From JACJWR01 sp963752505 (GTDB taxonomy: Bacteria > Actinomycetota > Actinomycetes > S36-B12 > UBA10799): a stretch of 64,000 nucleotides of DNA. The stretch covers positions 124,001-188,000 of the forward strand of contig CAVVYM010000012.1 in the NCBI GenBank assembly GCA_963752505.1. The letters are read 5' to 3'. Position 1 is the first letter of the stretch. Each line of letters begins with the position of its first letter. The notes beneath the pieces are model-generated. The model made no database searches. It saw only the letters and a list, made by a program, of their open reading frames with translations, and was not told where the DNA came from. The position numbers were made by a program, and so were the translations under genes. Below are positions 18,183 through 25,829 of the stretch, piece by piece.

Positions 18183-19110
18183 CATCTCAATCACCGGTCG
18201 GGTGATCGCGGTGGTCGGCGCCACGGGCACCGGCAAATCCGACCTGGCCCTTGAACTCGCGCTGCGCCACAACGGTGAAGTGGTCAACGCGGACTCGATG
18301 CAGGTGTACCGCGGCATGGACATCGGAACCGCGAAACTGCCCATCGAACAACGTCGTGGGGTGGTTCATCATCTGCTCGACATCTGGCCGGTCACCCAGG
18401 CTGCGAACGTGGCCGAGTACCAGCGGCTGGCGCGGCAGCAGATCGACGCAATCCACGCCCGTGGTCGCCTGCCGATTCTCGTCGGTGGGTCTGGCCTCTA
18501 TGTACGGGCAGTCCTCGAGGAGTTTGATTTTCCGGGCCACGACCCCAGGGTGCGAACCCGGCTCGAGGCCCAACTTGGTGATCTCGGGTCGAATCGCATG
18601 CACGACCTCCTGGCCGCGGTTGATCCTGCGGCGGCGCAGCGGATCCTGCCGACCAACGGTCGTCGCATAGTGCGGGCCCTCGAGGTCATAGAGATCACCG
18701 GCGGTCCGTTTGCCGCGGCATTGCCGCTACCTCGCCCCCACTACTTGGCGTGCACGGTGGGCCTGCGGCGCGACCGCGAGAGCCTGGATGCCGCGCTGTC
18801 CGAACGGGTGGACCGAATGTGGACGGCGGGCCTCGTCGACGAGGTAGCGGGCCTCACGGGTTTGCGAGGAAGTCCCACGGCGTCGCGAGCATTGGGCTAC
18901 CGGCAGGTCCTCGACCTGCTCGGCGGTCTGTGCGACGAAGAATCGGCGAAGGAAGCCACGGTCCGAGCCACACGCAAGTTCGCTCGACGGCAGGAGGCCT
19001 GGTTTCGTCGGGACGATTCGATTCGTTGGCTCGAGGCGCAGAGCCCGACGCTGGGCATCCGTGCACAGGCCGCAGTGGAGGAGTTCCTGGCATCCGGTGA
19101 ACGAGACTAA
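18175..19110 (+). CDS. miaA: tRNA dimethylallyltransferase MiaA
   Basis: Transfers dimethylallyl to A37 of tRNAs reading UNN codons, giving the substrate for MiaB. The 311-aa protein has the P-loop VVGATGTGKSDLA near residue 12, NADSMQVYRGMDIGTAK and the GGSGLYVRA motif. GTG 18175 overlaps the miaB stop, leaving the P-loop at the normal distance from the N-terminus; a longer reading from 18142 would add unrelated residues. miaB and miaA are probably translated together. Confidence 0.95.
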   Translation: MADISITGRVIAVVGATGTGKSDLALELALRHNGEVVNADSMQVYRGMDIGTAKLPIEQRRGVVHHLLDIWPVTQAANVAEYQRLARQQIDAIHARGRLPILVGGSGLYVRAVLEEFDFPGHDPRVRTRLEAQLGDLGSNRMHDLLAAVDPAAAQRILPTNGRRIVRALEVIEITGGPFAAALPLPRPHYLACTVGLRRDRESLDAALSERVDRMWTAGLVDEVAGLTGLRGSPTASRALGYRQVLDLLGGLCDEESAKEATVRATRKFARRQEAWFRRDDSIRWLEAQSPTLGIRAQAAVEEFLASGERD

Positions 19111-19113
19111 GGT
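19108..19113 (+). promoter_or_regulatory. -10 hexamer of a leaderless dapF promoter
   Basis: TAAGGT ends six bases before GTG 19120. The hexamer overlaps the miaA stop codon, so dapF can be transcribed separately from miaB-miaA. The spacing selects GTG 19120 over the ATGs at 19123 and 19126. Confidence 0.5.
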
Positions 19114-19119
19114 GGGACA

Positions 19120-19995
19120 GTGATGATGACGCTGCGGTTCACCAAGGGCCACGGCACGGGGAACGACTTCGTGCTGCTCCCCGACTACGAGGGTTCACTG
19201 GAGCTGACGCCGGCTCTGGTGCGTGCCCTCTGCGATCGGCGCTTCGGCATCGGTGCCGACGGTGTGATCCGTGTGGTGCGAACAGAGCGCGCGTTCCAGG
19301 CGCCCGAGATTGAGGTCGCCGCAGCCCCGGGTGGCCCCGAATGGTTCATGGACTACTGGAACGCCGACGGCACGGTCAGCGAAATGTGCGGAAACGGCGT
19401 TCGGGTGTTCGCCCGATTCCTCATTGAGCGTGGGCTGGCGGCGCCAGGACGCATCAACGTCGCTACCAGAGGTGGTACGCGGGTGCTCAACGTGCCTACC
19501 TCCGGCGACATCGAGGTGGACATGGGCCCGCCAGTCTGGGACGGCTATCCGGGTCACACGACGGTCGTAGTGGCCGGTGAGGAGTACGACGCGGTCGGCG
19601 TTGGCATGCCGAATCCGCACGCGGTGGTGTTGCTGACTCGACTCGCGCAACTTGACCAGAACCTGCCGACCCCGGTCGTGGATCATTCGGCTTTTCCTTC
19701 GGGGGCCAATGTGGAGTTCGTCGAAGTTGTGTCGGCCGGACAGCGACACATTCGCATGCGAGTTCACGAGCGGGGTTCCGGCGAGACCCTGTCCTGCGGA
19801 ACCGGCGCATGCGCGGCCGCGCTCGTGGTCGCCCGAGACGTGTTCGCCGATACGCGGGAACCCATTCGCGTCGACGTGCCGGGCGGCACGCTGACGGTGA
19901 CGAACAGTCGAAGCGGAAGCGTGCTCATGACCGGTCCTGCAGTTCTCGTTGCAGATGGCACCCTGACCCCGACTTGGCTGGAGTCCTTCCTATGA
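19120..19995 (+). CDS. dapF: Diaminopimelate epimerase DapF
   Basis: Converts LL- to meso-diaminopimelate for peptidoglycan and lysine. The 291-aa protein contains both catalytic cysteines, in SEMCGNGVR and LSCGTGACA, plus KGHGTGNDFV at the N-terminus. GTG 19120 is six bases after a TAAGGT hexamer; ATG 19123 and 19126 also fit. The stop overlaps the hflX ATG (ATGA), so dapF-hflX-dinG look coupled. dapA at the window start belongs to the same pathway. Confidence 0.96.
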   Translation: MMMTLRFTKGHGTGNDFVLLPDYEGSLELTPALVRALCDRRFGIGADGVIRVVRTERAFQAPEIEVAAAPGGPEWFMDYWNADGTVSEMCGNGVRVFARFLIERGLAAPGRINVATRGGTRVLNVPTSGDIEVDMGPPVWDGYPGHTTVVVAGEEYDAVGVGMPNPHAVVLLTRLAQLDQNLPTPVVDHSAFPSGANVEFVEVVSAGQRHIRMRVHERGSGETLSCGTGACAAALVVARDVFADTREPIRVDVPGGTLTVTNSRSGSVLMTGPAVLVADGTLTPTWLESFL

Positions 19996-21467
19996 CCCGA
20001 CCTCCGGCCGGCGATGCGGGAGCCGCGCGGCATCCCGATCTCACTTTTCAGGACCAGCAGTTCGGCGACCACGATGGCAGCCTCCATCTCGCCGAACGCG
20101 AAGCGTTGCGCCGTGTCGGTGGGCTATCGACCGAATTGCAGGACATCACCGAGGTCGAGTACCGCCAAATCCGCTTGGAACGTGTGGTGCTCGTGGGGGT
20201 CTGGACCGAGGGGACTTGGGAAGAGGCCGAGCGCTCGCTGAGGGAACTGGCCGCACTGGCCGAAACGGCGGGGTCTGAGGTGCTCGAGGGGCTGATCCAA
20301 CGTCGGAAGAAACCCGATGCAGCCACCTACATCGGCTCCGGAAAGGCGGCCGAATTGCGTCAGGTGGTGGTTGCGACTGATGCCGACACCGTGATCTGCG
20401 ATGGCGAACTGACACCTGGCCAGCTTCGTCAGTTGGAGGCCATCGTCAAGGTGAAAGTGGTGGATCGGACGTGGCTGATCCTCGACATCTTTGCCCAGCA
20501 CGCGCGCAGCAAGGAAGGCAAGGCGCAGGTCTCGCTGGCTCAGATGGAATACCTGCTGCCGCGCTTGCGGGGATGGGGTGAGTCCCTCTCCAGGCAGGCT
20601 GGTGGCCGGGCCGGAGGGGCGACCGGCGGCGTCGGAACCCGTGGACCTGGCGAAACCAAACTGGAGACCGACCGGCGCCGAATCCGATCGCAGATGACTC
20701 GTCTGCGACGAGATCTGGCACACATGGCCACAGTACGGGAGACGAAACGGGCGAGTCGCCGACGGCACGAGACACCGTCGATCGCGATCGCCGGCTACAC
20801 GAATGCGGGAAAGTCCAGCCTGCTCAACCGCATCACTGGAGCGCACGTGCTCGTGGAGGATGCGCTGTTCGCCACCCTCGACCCGACCGTGCGCCGGGTC
20901 GACCTGCCTGGCGGTCGCGCTGTGACCATGTCGGACACAGTTGGCTTCGTGCGCCACCTTCCCCATCAACTCGTTGAAGCCTTTCGCTCGACTCTCGAGG
21001 AGGTCGGTGAGTCCGAGGTGATCCTGCACGTGGTGGACGGCTCGGACGAGTCGCCCGAGGACCAGCTGTCGGCCGTCCGAGGAGTGCTCAGCGACCTCGG
21101 TGTGGGGGACCGGCCTGAGGTGGTCGTCCTCAACAAGGTGGACATCGCTGACTCTGAAGTGGTGCGACGGATGCAGCGACAAGTGCCGGATCTAGTGCTG
21201 GCGTCGGCCCGTACAGGCGATGGTATCGACCAAATACTCGCCGCCATCGAGGCCGCCCTGCCGCATCCAGCGAGCCGGGTAGACGCTCTCGTGCCATATG
21301 AACGAGGCGATCTGGTGGCGCGGATTCACTCTGAAGGGGAGGTTGAGGCCATTACTCACGAAGCGTTGGGCACTCGCGTGGTTGCGCTGGTGGGAGCCGA
21401 ACTCGCGCATGAGGTGGAGCAGGCCGGAACCGCCTCGGGCGAGGAATCAGTCGATGACGAGCAGTGA
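19992..21467 (+). CDS. hflX: Ribosome-associated GTPase HflX
   Basis: OBG-type GTPase that binds the 50S subunit and can split stalled ribosomes. The 491-aa protein has an N-terminal nucleotide-binding domain with YIGSGKAAEL, a Gly-rich linker (GGVGTRGPGETKLE), then the G domain with P-loop GYTNAGKSS, switch II DTVGFVRHLPHQL and NKVD. ATG 19992 overlaps the dapF stop. The last 14 bases overlap the start of the dinG-type gene. This dapF-hflX-helicase-lexA order is typical of actinobacteria. Confidence 0.95.
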   Translation: MTRPPAGDAGAARHPDLTFQDQQFGDHDGSLHLAEREALRRVGGLSTELQDITEVEYRQIRLERVVLVGVWTEGTWEEAERSLRELAALAETAGSEVLEGLIQRRKKPDAATYIGSGKAAELRQVVVATDADTVICDGELTPGQLRQLEAIVKVKVVDRTWLILDIFAQHARSKEGKAQVSLAQMEYLLPRLRGWGESLSRQAGGRAGGATGGVGTRGPGETKLETDRRRIRSQMTRLRRDLAHMATVRETKRASRRRHETPSIAIAGYTNAGKSSLLNRITGAHVLVEDALFATLDPTVRRVDLPGGRAVTMSDTVGFVRHLPHQLVEAFRSTLEEVGESEVILHVVDGSDESPEDQLSAVRGVLSDLGVGDRPEVVVLNKVDIADSEVVRRMQRQVPDLVLASARTGDGIDQILAAIEAALPHPASRVDALVPYERGDLVARIHSEGEVEAITHEALGTRVVALVGAELAHEVEQAGTASGEESVDDEQ

Positions 21468-23448
21468 AACTCAACGTCTACTTGACCTTGTAGTTGCCGG
21501 TATCGGGGGCGAACCACGGCCGGGTCAGGTGGAGATGGCCGACATCGTGGCGACGGCCATGGCCAATGGCACCCACGCCCTGGTCCAAGCAGGAACGGGA
21601 ACGGGCAAATCCGTCGGCTATTTGGTGCCCGGAATCAGCCATGTTCAGGCCGGGGGTGGCCCAGTCGTCGTGGCTACTGCGACGCTCGCGCTCCAACACC
21701 AGTTGGTCTCGCGCGATCTACCCGCGGTCAACGATGCGTTGGCTGCAGCCGAAGAGCAGACCGTCGATTTCGCCGTACTCAAGGGACGCTCGAACTATCT
21801 GTGCCTGCAGCGACTGAACGACCCGATGGACAGCGGCGGGGACCAACTCGAGTTCGATGACGGATTCACCGGTGGCGCAGCGGGTCAGGGGCGACTCGAA
21901 GCCGACGCGGCACGCGTGCGCGAGTGGGCCGAGGACACCGTGGAAGGGGACCGCGACGAGTTAGGCGATGTCGATTCGCGCGTGTGGCGCGCCTTCTCCG
22001 TGACCGCGCGTGAGTGCGTGGGTGCGACCAAGTGCGCATTTGGTCAGGAGTGCTTCGCAGAGAAGGCCAGAGCCCGTGCGGCAGAGGCCGACATTGTCGT
22101 GACCAACCACGCCCTCCTGGCTTTGCACGCGGTGGAGAAGATTCCACTGCTCCCCGAACACGACGTGGTGGTGGTGGATGAGGGTCACGAGTTCGTGGAC
22201 AGGGCTACGTCCGCGGTGACGGTCGAGCTCGGGCCCAACCACATCTCCCGTGCCCTCACCGGGGCGCGGCGCTTGGTGTCGAGCGAAGCGGCGGAGCTAG
22301 TCGACCACACTGCGACGGCCCTAGCTGACGCCCTGTTCAACCTCGACGGGCGTCTCAAGGAAGTGCCTGAGTCGCTCCGTTCGGCGCTGGCCGGCGTCCG
22401 CGACGCGACCTCGGCGGTGTTGAGCGAACTGACGGCGTCCGGAGGCAGCGAGGGTGATCCCGATGCCGTGGCACGCAAGGCGCGGGCGCGCAGTGCGGTC
22501 GAGGACGTCCGCGATATTGCTGGCGACATCCTGGCCGCGGGTGATGAGTCTGTCATCTGGGTATCACGCGGAAGCGGCGGGAGGTACCCGGCACTGCATT
22601 TGGCCCCGCTGAGCATGGCGGGTCCTCTGCGCACTGGCTTGCTGGCCGAATCGAGCGTCGTCATTACCAGCGCAACACTCACCCTGGGCGGGGACTTCGG
22701 CTTCGTGGGTCGTGGACTCGGGCTGCTCGACGAGGATCGCGACGTAGAAGAGCCCGGGGGGTGGCGGGCCCTCGACGCCGGTTCCCCGTTCGACTTCGCC
22801 AAGCAGGGGATTCTGTACGTGGCCGCCGACCTCCCTCGTCCCGGGCGCGATGGCCCCGCACCGCAGGCCCTTGACGCCATGGCTGAACTTGTTGCCGCCG
22901 CTGGCGGCCGCGCGTTGGTGCTCTATTCGAGTTGGCGCGGCGTGGAGGCTGCCGCCGAACGTCTCGAGGGCACATCCGGCCTGAAGGTTCTGGTGCAGCG
23001 ACGAGGCGACGCCGTTGGTCCGCTGGTGCGGAAGTTCGCGAGCGACGAGACTTCCGTGCTCGTCGGCACGATGTCGCTGTGGCAGGGGGTGGACGTCTCG
23101 GGCGACTCCTGCATCCTGGTTGTTATCGATCGCATACCGTTCCCGCGGCCCGATGATCCTCTACTGCAGGCGCGGGCCGACCGGGTGGAGGCTGCTGGCG
23201 GCAACGGCTTCGTGTCTGTTTCTGTGCCGAAGGCGGCGCTGCTCCTGGCCCAAGGTGCGGGACGCCTGATCCGGAGCCCCAGCGACCGAGGCGTTGTCGC
23301 GGTCCTCGACTCCCGATTGGCGCGCTCGGGTTACGGCGCGACGCTACGCAAGTCGATGCCGCCCTTGTGGATGACCACAGCACATCAAGTGGCAGTGCAA
23401 GCGCTTGAGCGGCTTGCGGCCACGGCTACAGCCGACGCAGAACGCTGA
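21454..23448 (+). CDS. dinG: DinG/XPD-family ATP-dependent DNA helicase
   Basis: 664-aa superfamily 2 iron-sulphur helicase. It shows Walker A AGTGTGKSVGY near residue 45, a cysteine-rich region (NYLC, then CVGATKCAFGQEC) that can hold a 4Fe-4S cluster, a DEGH box (VVVDEGHEFVD), and C-terminal motifs QGVDVSGDS and QGAGRLIRSPSDRG. Such enzymes unwind 5'-tailed duplexes, D-loops or R-loops. The start lies inside the end of hflX. The 3' end overlaps the convergent lexA by 23 bases, so strong expression of one could affect the other. Confidence 0.88.
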   Translation: MTSSETQRLLDLVVAGIGGEPRPGQVEMADIVATAMANGTHALVQAGTGTGKSVGYLVPGISHVQAGGGPVVVATATLALQHQLVSRDLPAVNDALAAAEEQTVDFAVLKGRSNYLCLQRLNDPMDSGGDQLEFDDGFTGGAAGQGRLEADAARVREWAEDTVEGDRDELGDVDSRVWRAFSVTARECVGATKCAFGQECFAEKARARAAEADIVVTNHALLALHAVEKIPLLPEHDVVVVDEGHEFVDRATSAVTVELGPNHISRALTGARRLVSSEAAELVDHTATALADALFNLDGRLKEVPESLRSALAGVRDATSAVLSELTASGGSEGDPDAVARKARARSAVEDVRDIAGDILAAGDESVIWVSRGSGGRYPALHLAPLSMAGPLRTGLLAESSVVITSATLTLGGDFGFVGRGLGLLDEDRDVEEPGGWRALDAGSPFDFAKQGILYVAADLPRPGRDGPAPQALDAMAELVAAAGGRALVLYSSWRGVEAAAERLEGTSGLKVLVQRRGDAVGPLVRKFASDETSVLVGTMSLWQGVDVSGDSCILVVIDRIPFPRPDDPLLQARADRVEAAGGNGFVSVSVPKAALLLAQGAGRLIRSPSDRGVVAVLDSRLARSGYGATLRKSMPPLWMTTAHQVAVQALERLAATATADAER

Positions 23449-24265
23449 CCACTTTGCCCAAGATCCTGGCGTCGTCGCCGGGGATCGGGGCATAGGACGG
23501 GTTGTGCGGAATGAGCCACACGTGTCCGCCGGAGCGCTTGAAGGTCTTCACCGTGGCCTCATCATCAAGCAGCGCTGCGACGATGTCGCCCTGGTCCGCC
23601 GTGGGTTGACTACGGACAACCACCCAGTCGCCGTCGCAGATCGCCGCATCGACCATGGAGTCGCCGACCACGTGCAAGAGGAAGAGGTCGCCGCCACCGA
23701 CGAGTTCAGTGGGGAGCGGGAAGACCGTCTCAACAGCCTGCTCAGCGAGGATGGGGCCACCGGCCGCGATCCGCCCCAGAACGGGAACCATCGTGGCCCC
23801 TGAGGCGTGGGTTTCGACATCGTCGGCGAGAGCGGCCTCGAGGTCGGCACTGGCGGCGATGGGGTAGGGGTCCTCGCTCGATGCCTCCTCCAACTCTCCG
23901 GATCCCATGGCTGTATCGCTCACGGGGTGGTTCTGGACCTCGGCCAGACGTTCCCGGCCGGATCCCGGCATGACCCGCTCCCCGTTGGGTTCGAATACCT
24001 CCATGGCCCGTGGGCGGTGAGGATCTCGTCTGATGTACCCCTTTTGCTCCAGCATCTGCAGTTGGTAGGCGACGCTTGAAGGGCTTGCCAGCCCGACCGC
24101 TTCGCCGACCTCCCTGATGCTGGGGGGGTAGCCGCGTTCGGCGATAGCGCTGCGAATCATGGTCAGGATCTTGGCCTGCCGATCGCTGAGTGGTCGAACG
24201 ATCGCAGCTGAGTCGGAAGTTGTGGGAATCGCGTCGGGGCCTGTTGGGTCTGATGGTTGGGGCAT
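23426..24265 (-). CDS. lexA: SOS repressor LexA
   Basis: 279-aa repressor-protease. The winged-helix domain is at residues 25-90 (YPPSIREVGEAVGLASPSSVAYQ). The Ala-Gly cleavage site is in GRIAAGGPILA, and the catalytic serine and lysine are in GDSMVDAAI and EATVKTFKR. The linker between the domains is longer and more acidic than in E. coli LexA. ATG 24265 is fixed by AGGAGG at 24272-24277; a longer frame to 24391 lacks such a site. It diverges from the LysM gene and converges with dinG. Confidence 0.97.
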   Translation of the reverse strand: MPQPSDPTGPDAIPTTSDSAAIVRPLSDRQAKILTMIRSAIAERGYPPSIREVGEAVGLASPSSVAYQLQMLEQKGYIRRDPHRPRAMEVFEPNGERVMPGSGRERLAEVQNHPVSDTAMGSGELEEASSEDPYPIAASADLEAALADDVETHASGATMVPVLGRIAAGGPILAEQAVETVFPLPTELVGGGDLFLLHVVGDSMVDAAICDGDWVVVRSQPTADQGDIVAALLDDEATVKTFKRSGGHVWLIPHNPSYAPIPGDDARILGKVVSVLRRL

Positions 24266-24293
24266 TGCGACCTCCTCGTGTCGACGGCCAACG

Positions 24294-24307
24294 TGAACGT
24301 ATGTCCG
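24294..24307 (-). promoter_or_regulatory. Possible imperfect LexA box in the lexA leader
   Basis: TGAACGTATGTCCG matches the CGAAC-N4-GTTCG operator at 8 of 10 fixed positions and lies about 30 bases upstream of the lexA ATG. Position suits autorepression, but the match is imperfect. Confidence 0.35.
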
Positions 24308-24484
24308 GTTCCGGGTCCGGTCCGGAGTATGTGGGAACTGCATTTCGCTGATCCGTTGTTCGAATCTCGGGTTGTCGGACCCCTCTGTCACTCTCCACCT
24401 TAGTACGTGCGTGGCAAAAGTACAGACAAATGTTCGATTAAGGGTCTTGCGTGTCGTCGAAAGTCAAGACATGATGAACATATG

Positions 24485-24504
24485 TACGATCGAACACGCG
24501 TTCG
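24485..24504 (+). promoter_or_regulatory. SOS promoter/operator of the LysM gene
   Basis: A perfect LexA box, CGAACACGCGTTCG, lies at 24491-24504, directly after a TACGAT -10-like hexamer (24485-24490). LexA would therefore cover the transcription start of the LysM gene. The lexA-LysM intergenic arrangement parallels lexA/Rv2719c, lexA/divS and lexA/yneA in other Gram-positive bacteria. Confidence 0.85.
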
Positions 24505-24531
24505 TTCGCCAAGGTCTTAGGAGGGATCGAC

Positions 24532-25071
24532 ATGAGCGTTCACTTCATTCAGCAGGGAGTTCTGGGTAGCGCGACCGGGGTCGGGAGGGCTCGGGCTGGT
24601 CGAATCAGGCGCTGGGATGCTCCTGTCTCCGGTTCGACCGATCGCTCACTGTCCCGCGGTCGGCGCGGGAGTGTTCGTGTGCGCCAGCGCCGAGCGGTGG
24701 TGGGCGGTCTCGCCGCGTTCGCATTTGTTGCGGGCCTCGGTGTTGGGCTCGGCGGGCATGACGCAGGGTCCATGGTGGTGGCCCACGCGACTGCCACCGG
24801 CAGTGTGGCGAGTTCTGACGGCGCGAACGCGAGTGTGGCCGGTGTTGCAGGCGAGGTGGCAGATGGAGCCGGCAGTGGCGGACTCGTCACGGTGGCGGAT
24901 GGGTATCAGACGGTTCGTGTCATGCCGGGGGACACGCTCTGGACAATCGCGGCACGCACCTTCCCGAATGCCGATCCGCGCGAGGCGGTTGTCGCGTTCC
25001 GCGAAGCCAACGGTGATCAGCTCCAGACCCTCCAGGTGGGGGCCCGCCTAGTGGTTCCATCCGGGCTCTAG
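24532..25071 (+). CDS. LysM-domain membrane protein, likely SOS cell-division suppressor
   Basis: 179-aa protein with a basic N-terminal segment, one membrane helix (about residues 56-74, GGLAAFAFVAGLGVGLGG), an Ala/Gly/Ser-rich linker and a C-terminal LysM domain (about residues 122-177, YQTVRVMPGDTLWTIA to GARLVVPSGL). LysM binds peptidoglycan. Divergence from lexA and the perfect LexA box make it a positional equivalent of YneA, DivS and ChiZ, which delay division after DNA damage. An AGGAGG site at 24519-24524 fixes ATG 24532. Its division role is inferred from architecture and position only. Confidence 0.82.
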   Translation: MSVHFIQQGVLGSATGVGRARAGRIRRWDAPVSGSTDRSLSRGRRGSVRVRQRRAVVGGLAAFAFVAGLGVGLGGHDAGSMVVAHATATGSVASSDGANASVAGVAGEVADGAGSGGLVTVADGYQTVRVMPGDTLWTIAARTFPNADPREAVVAFREANGDQLQTLQVGARLVVPSGL

Positions 25072-25148
25072 CGGGCAACAGTCACGGAAACTTTGCCAAA
25101 CACTTCCGGCTGTGCGCTTGCCTTTTTGGGGTTTGGGACCCTATGGTC

Positions 25149-25166
25149 CCTACATCTAGTGGTTAC
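25149..25166 (+). promoter_or_regulatory. NrdR-box-like sequence 1
   Basis: CCTACATCTAGTGGTTAC resembles the actinobacterial NrdR box (core near CTACATCTAGTG). A related copy follows 32 bases downstream, about three helical turns, the spacing known for paired NrdR boxes. Confidence 0.55.
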
Positions 25167-25177
25167 ATCACTGTAGT

Positions 25178-25262
25178 TCATCCACAGGTAGTGGTTACTA
25201 GTCCACAAGTTGTCCCCAGTCCATCCCCAGGATGTGGCTGGTTCGTACACAGGTTGTCCCCA
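25178..25262 (+). promoter_or_regulatory. Four phased DnaA-box-like 9-mers
   Basis: TCATCCACA (25178), TAGTCCACA (25199), TTGTCCCCA (25210) and TTGTCCCCA (25254) each differ from TT(A/G)TCCACA at one position. All four are on the plus strand. The start-to-start distances are 21, 11 and 44 bases, close to whole helical turns. Confidence 0.45.
25181..25198 (+). promoter_or_regulatory. NrdR-box-like sequence 2
   Basis: TCCACAGGTAGTGGTTAC shares 14 of 18 positions with the copy at 25149. It is the weaker half of the proposed NrdR pair and overlaps one DnaA-box-like site. Confidence 0.45.
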
Positions 25263-25276
25263 GAAAGGCATTGATC

Positions 25277-25738
25277 GTGCATTGCCCCTACTGCAGGAAC
25301 ACGGACTCGAGGGTGCTCGACAGTCGCACCACCGACGACGGTTCCACTGTGCGCCGCCGACGCATGTGCCCGGCGTGCGGGCGTCGCTTCTCCACCCTGG
25401 AGACCGCAACGCTCGTGGTCGTCAAACGTTCTGGTGTGCAGGAGCCATTCAGCCGGGACAAGGTACTCGTGGGCGTCCGCAAGGCATGCCAAGGCCGGCC
25501 GGTCACCGAGGACGATCTGGCCATACTCGCCCAGCAGGTAGAGGACGAGGTACGCGGTCTGGGAATGGCCGAGGTGCCCTCTCACGAGGTGGGGCTGGCA
25601 ATCCTGGGTCCGTTGCGCACCCTCGACGAAGTCGCCTATCTGCGGTTCGCGTCGGTCTACCGGAACTTCGAGTCACTTGACGACTTCGAAGCGGAGGTCG
25701 AGTTGCTGCGCGCCGCCCACAGTTTCCCCGAAGTCTGA
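25277..25738 (+). CDS. nrdR: Transcriptional repressor NrdR
   Basis: 153-aa ATP/dATP-sensing repressor of ribonucleotide reductase genes. The N-terminal zinc ribbon (CPYCRNTDSRVLDSR, then CPACGRRFST) is followed by an ATP-cone (VVKRSGVQEPFSRDKV to residue about 140). GTG 25277 is the family start (V/M-HCPYC), with AAAGG upstream. nrdJ begins 92 bases after its stop, so the repressor precedes its likely target. The two NrdR-box-like repeats upstream suggest autoregulation. Confidence 0.96.
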   Translation: MHCPYCRNTDSRVLDSRTTDDGSTVRRRRMCPACGRRFSTLETATLVVVKRSGVQEPFSRDKVLVGVRKACQGRPVTEDDLAILAQQVEDEVRGLGMAEVPSHEVGLAILGPLRTLDEVAYLRFASVYRNFESLDDFEAEVELLRAAHSFPEV

Positions 25739-25829
25739 ACCCGTCGATCACAACTTCTCGACACCGAACTCCGCAAGAAATCGCTCCATACCCACCCAAC
25801 CGTCTTACACACCATCAAGGAGAGTGACC

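Larger units (their letters stand above)
25072..25276 (+). promoter_or_regulatory. nrdR-nrdJ upstream regulatory region
   Basis: About 205 bases without a gene, visibly less GC-rich than its surroundings and full of short repeats. It holds two NrdR-box-like sequences 32 bases apart and four DnaA-box-like 9-mers. I found no cobalamin riboswitch signature although nrdJ is B12-dependent. Confidence 0.6.

Noticed and set aside
23426..24391. Longer LexA starting at 24391
   Set aside because: The extra 42 residues lack family similarity, and AGGAGG sits correctly before ATG 24265.
25072..25276. Cobalamin riboswitch upstream of nrdR-nrdJ
   Set aside because: Expected for a B12-linked gene, but no B12-box GCCACTG or riboswitch-like arrangement was found.
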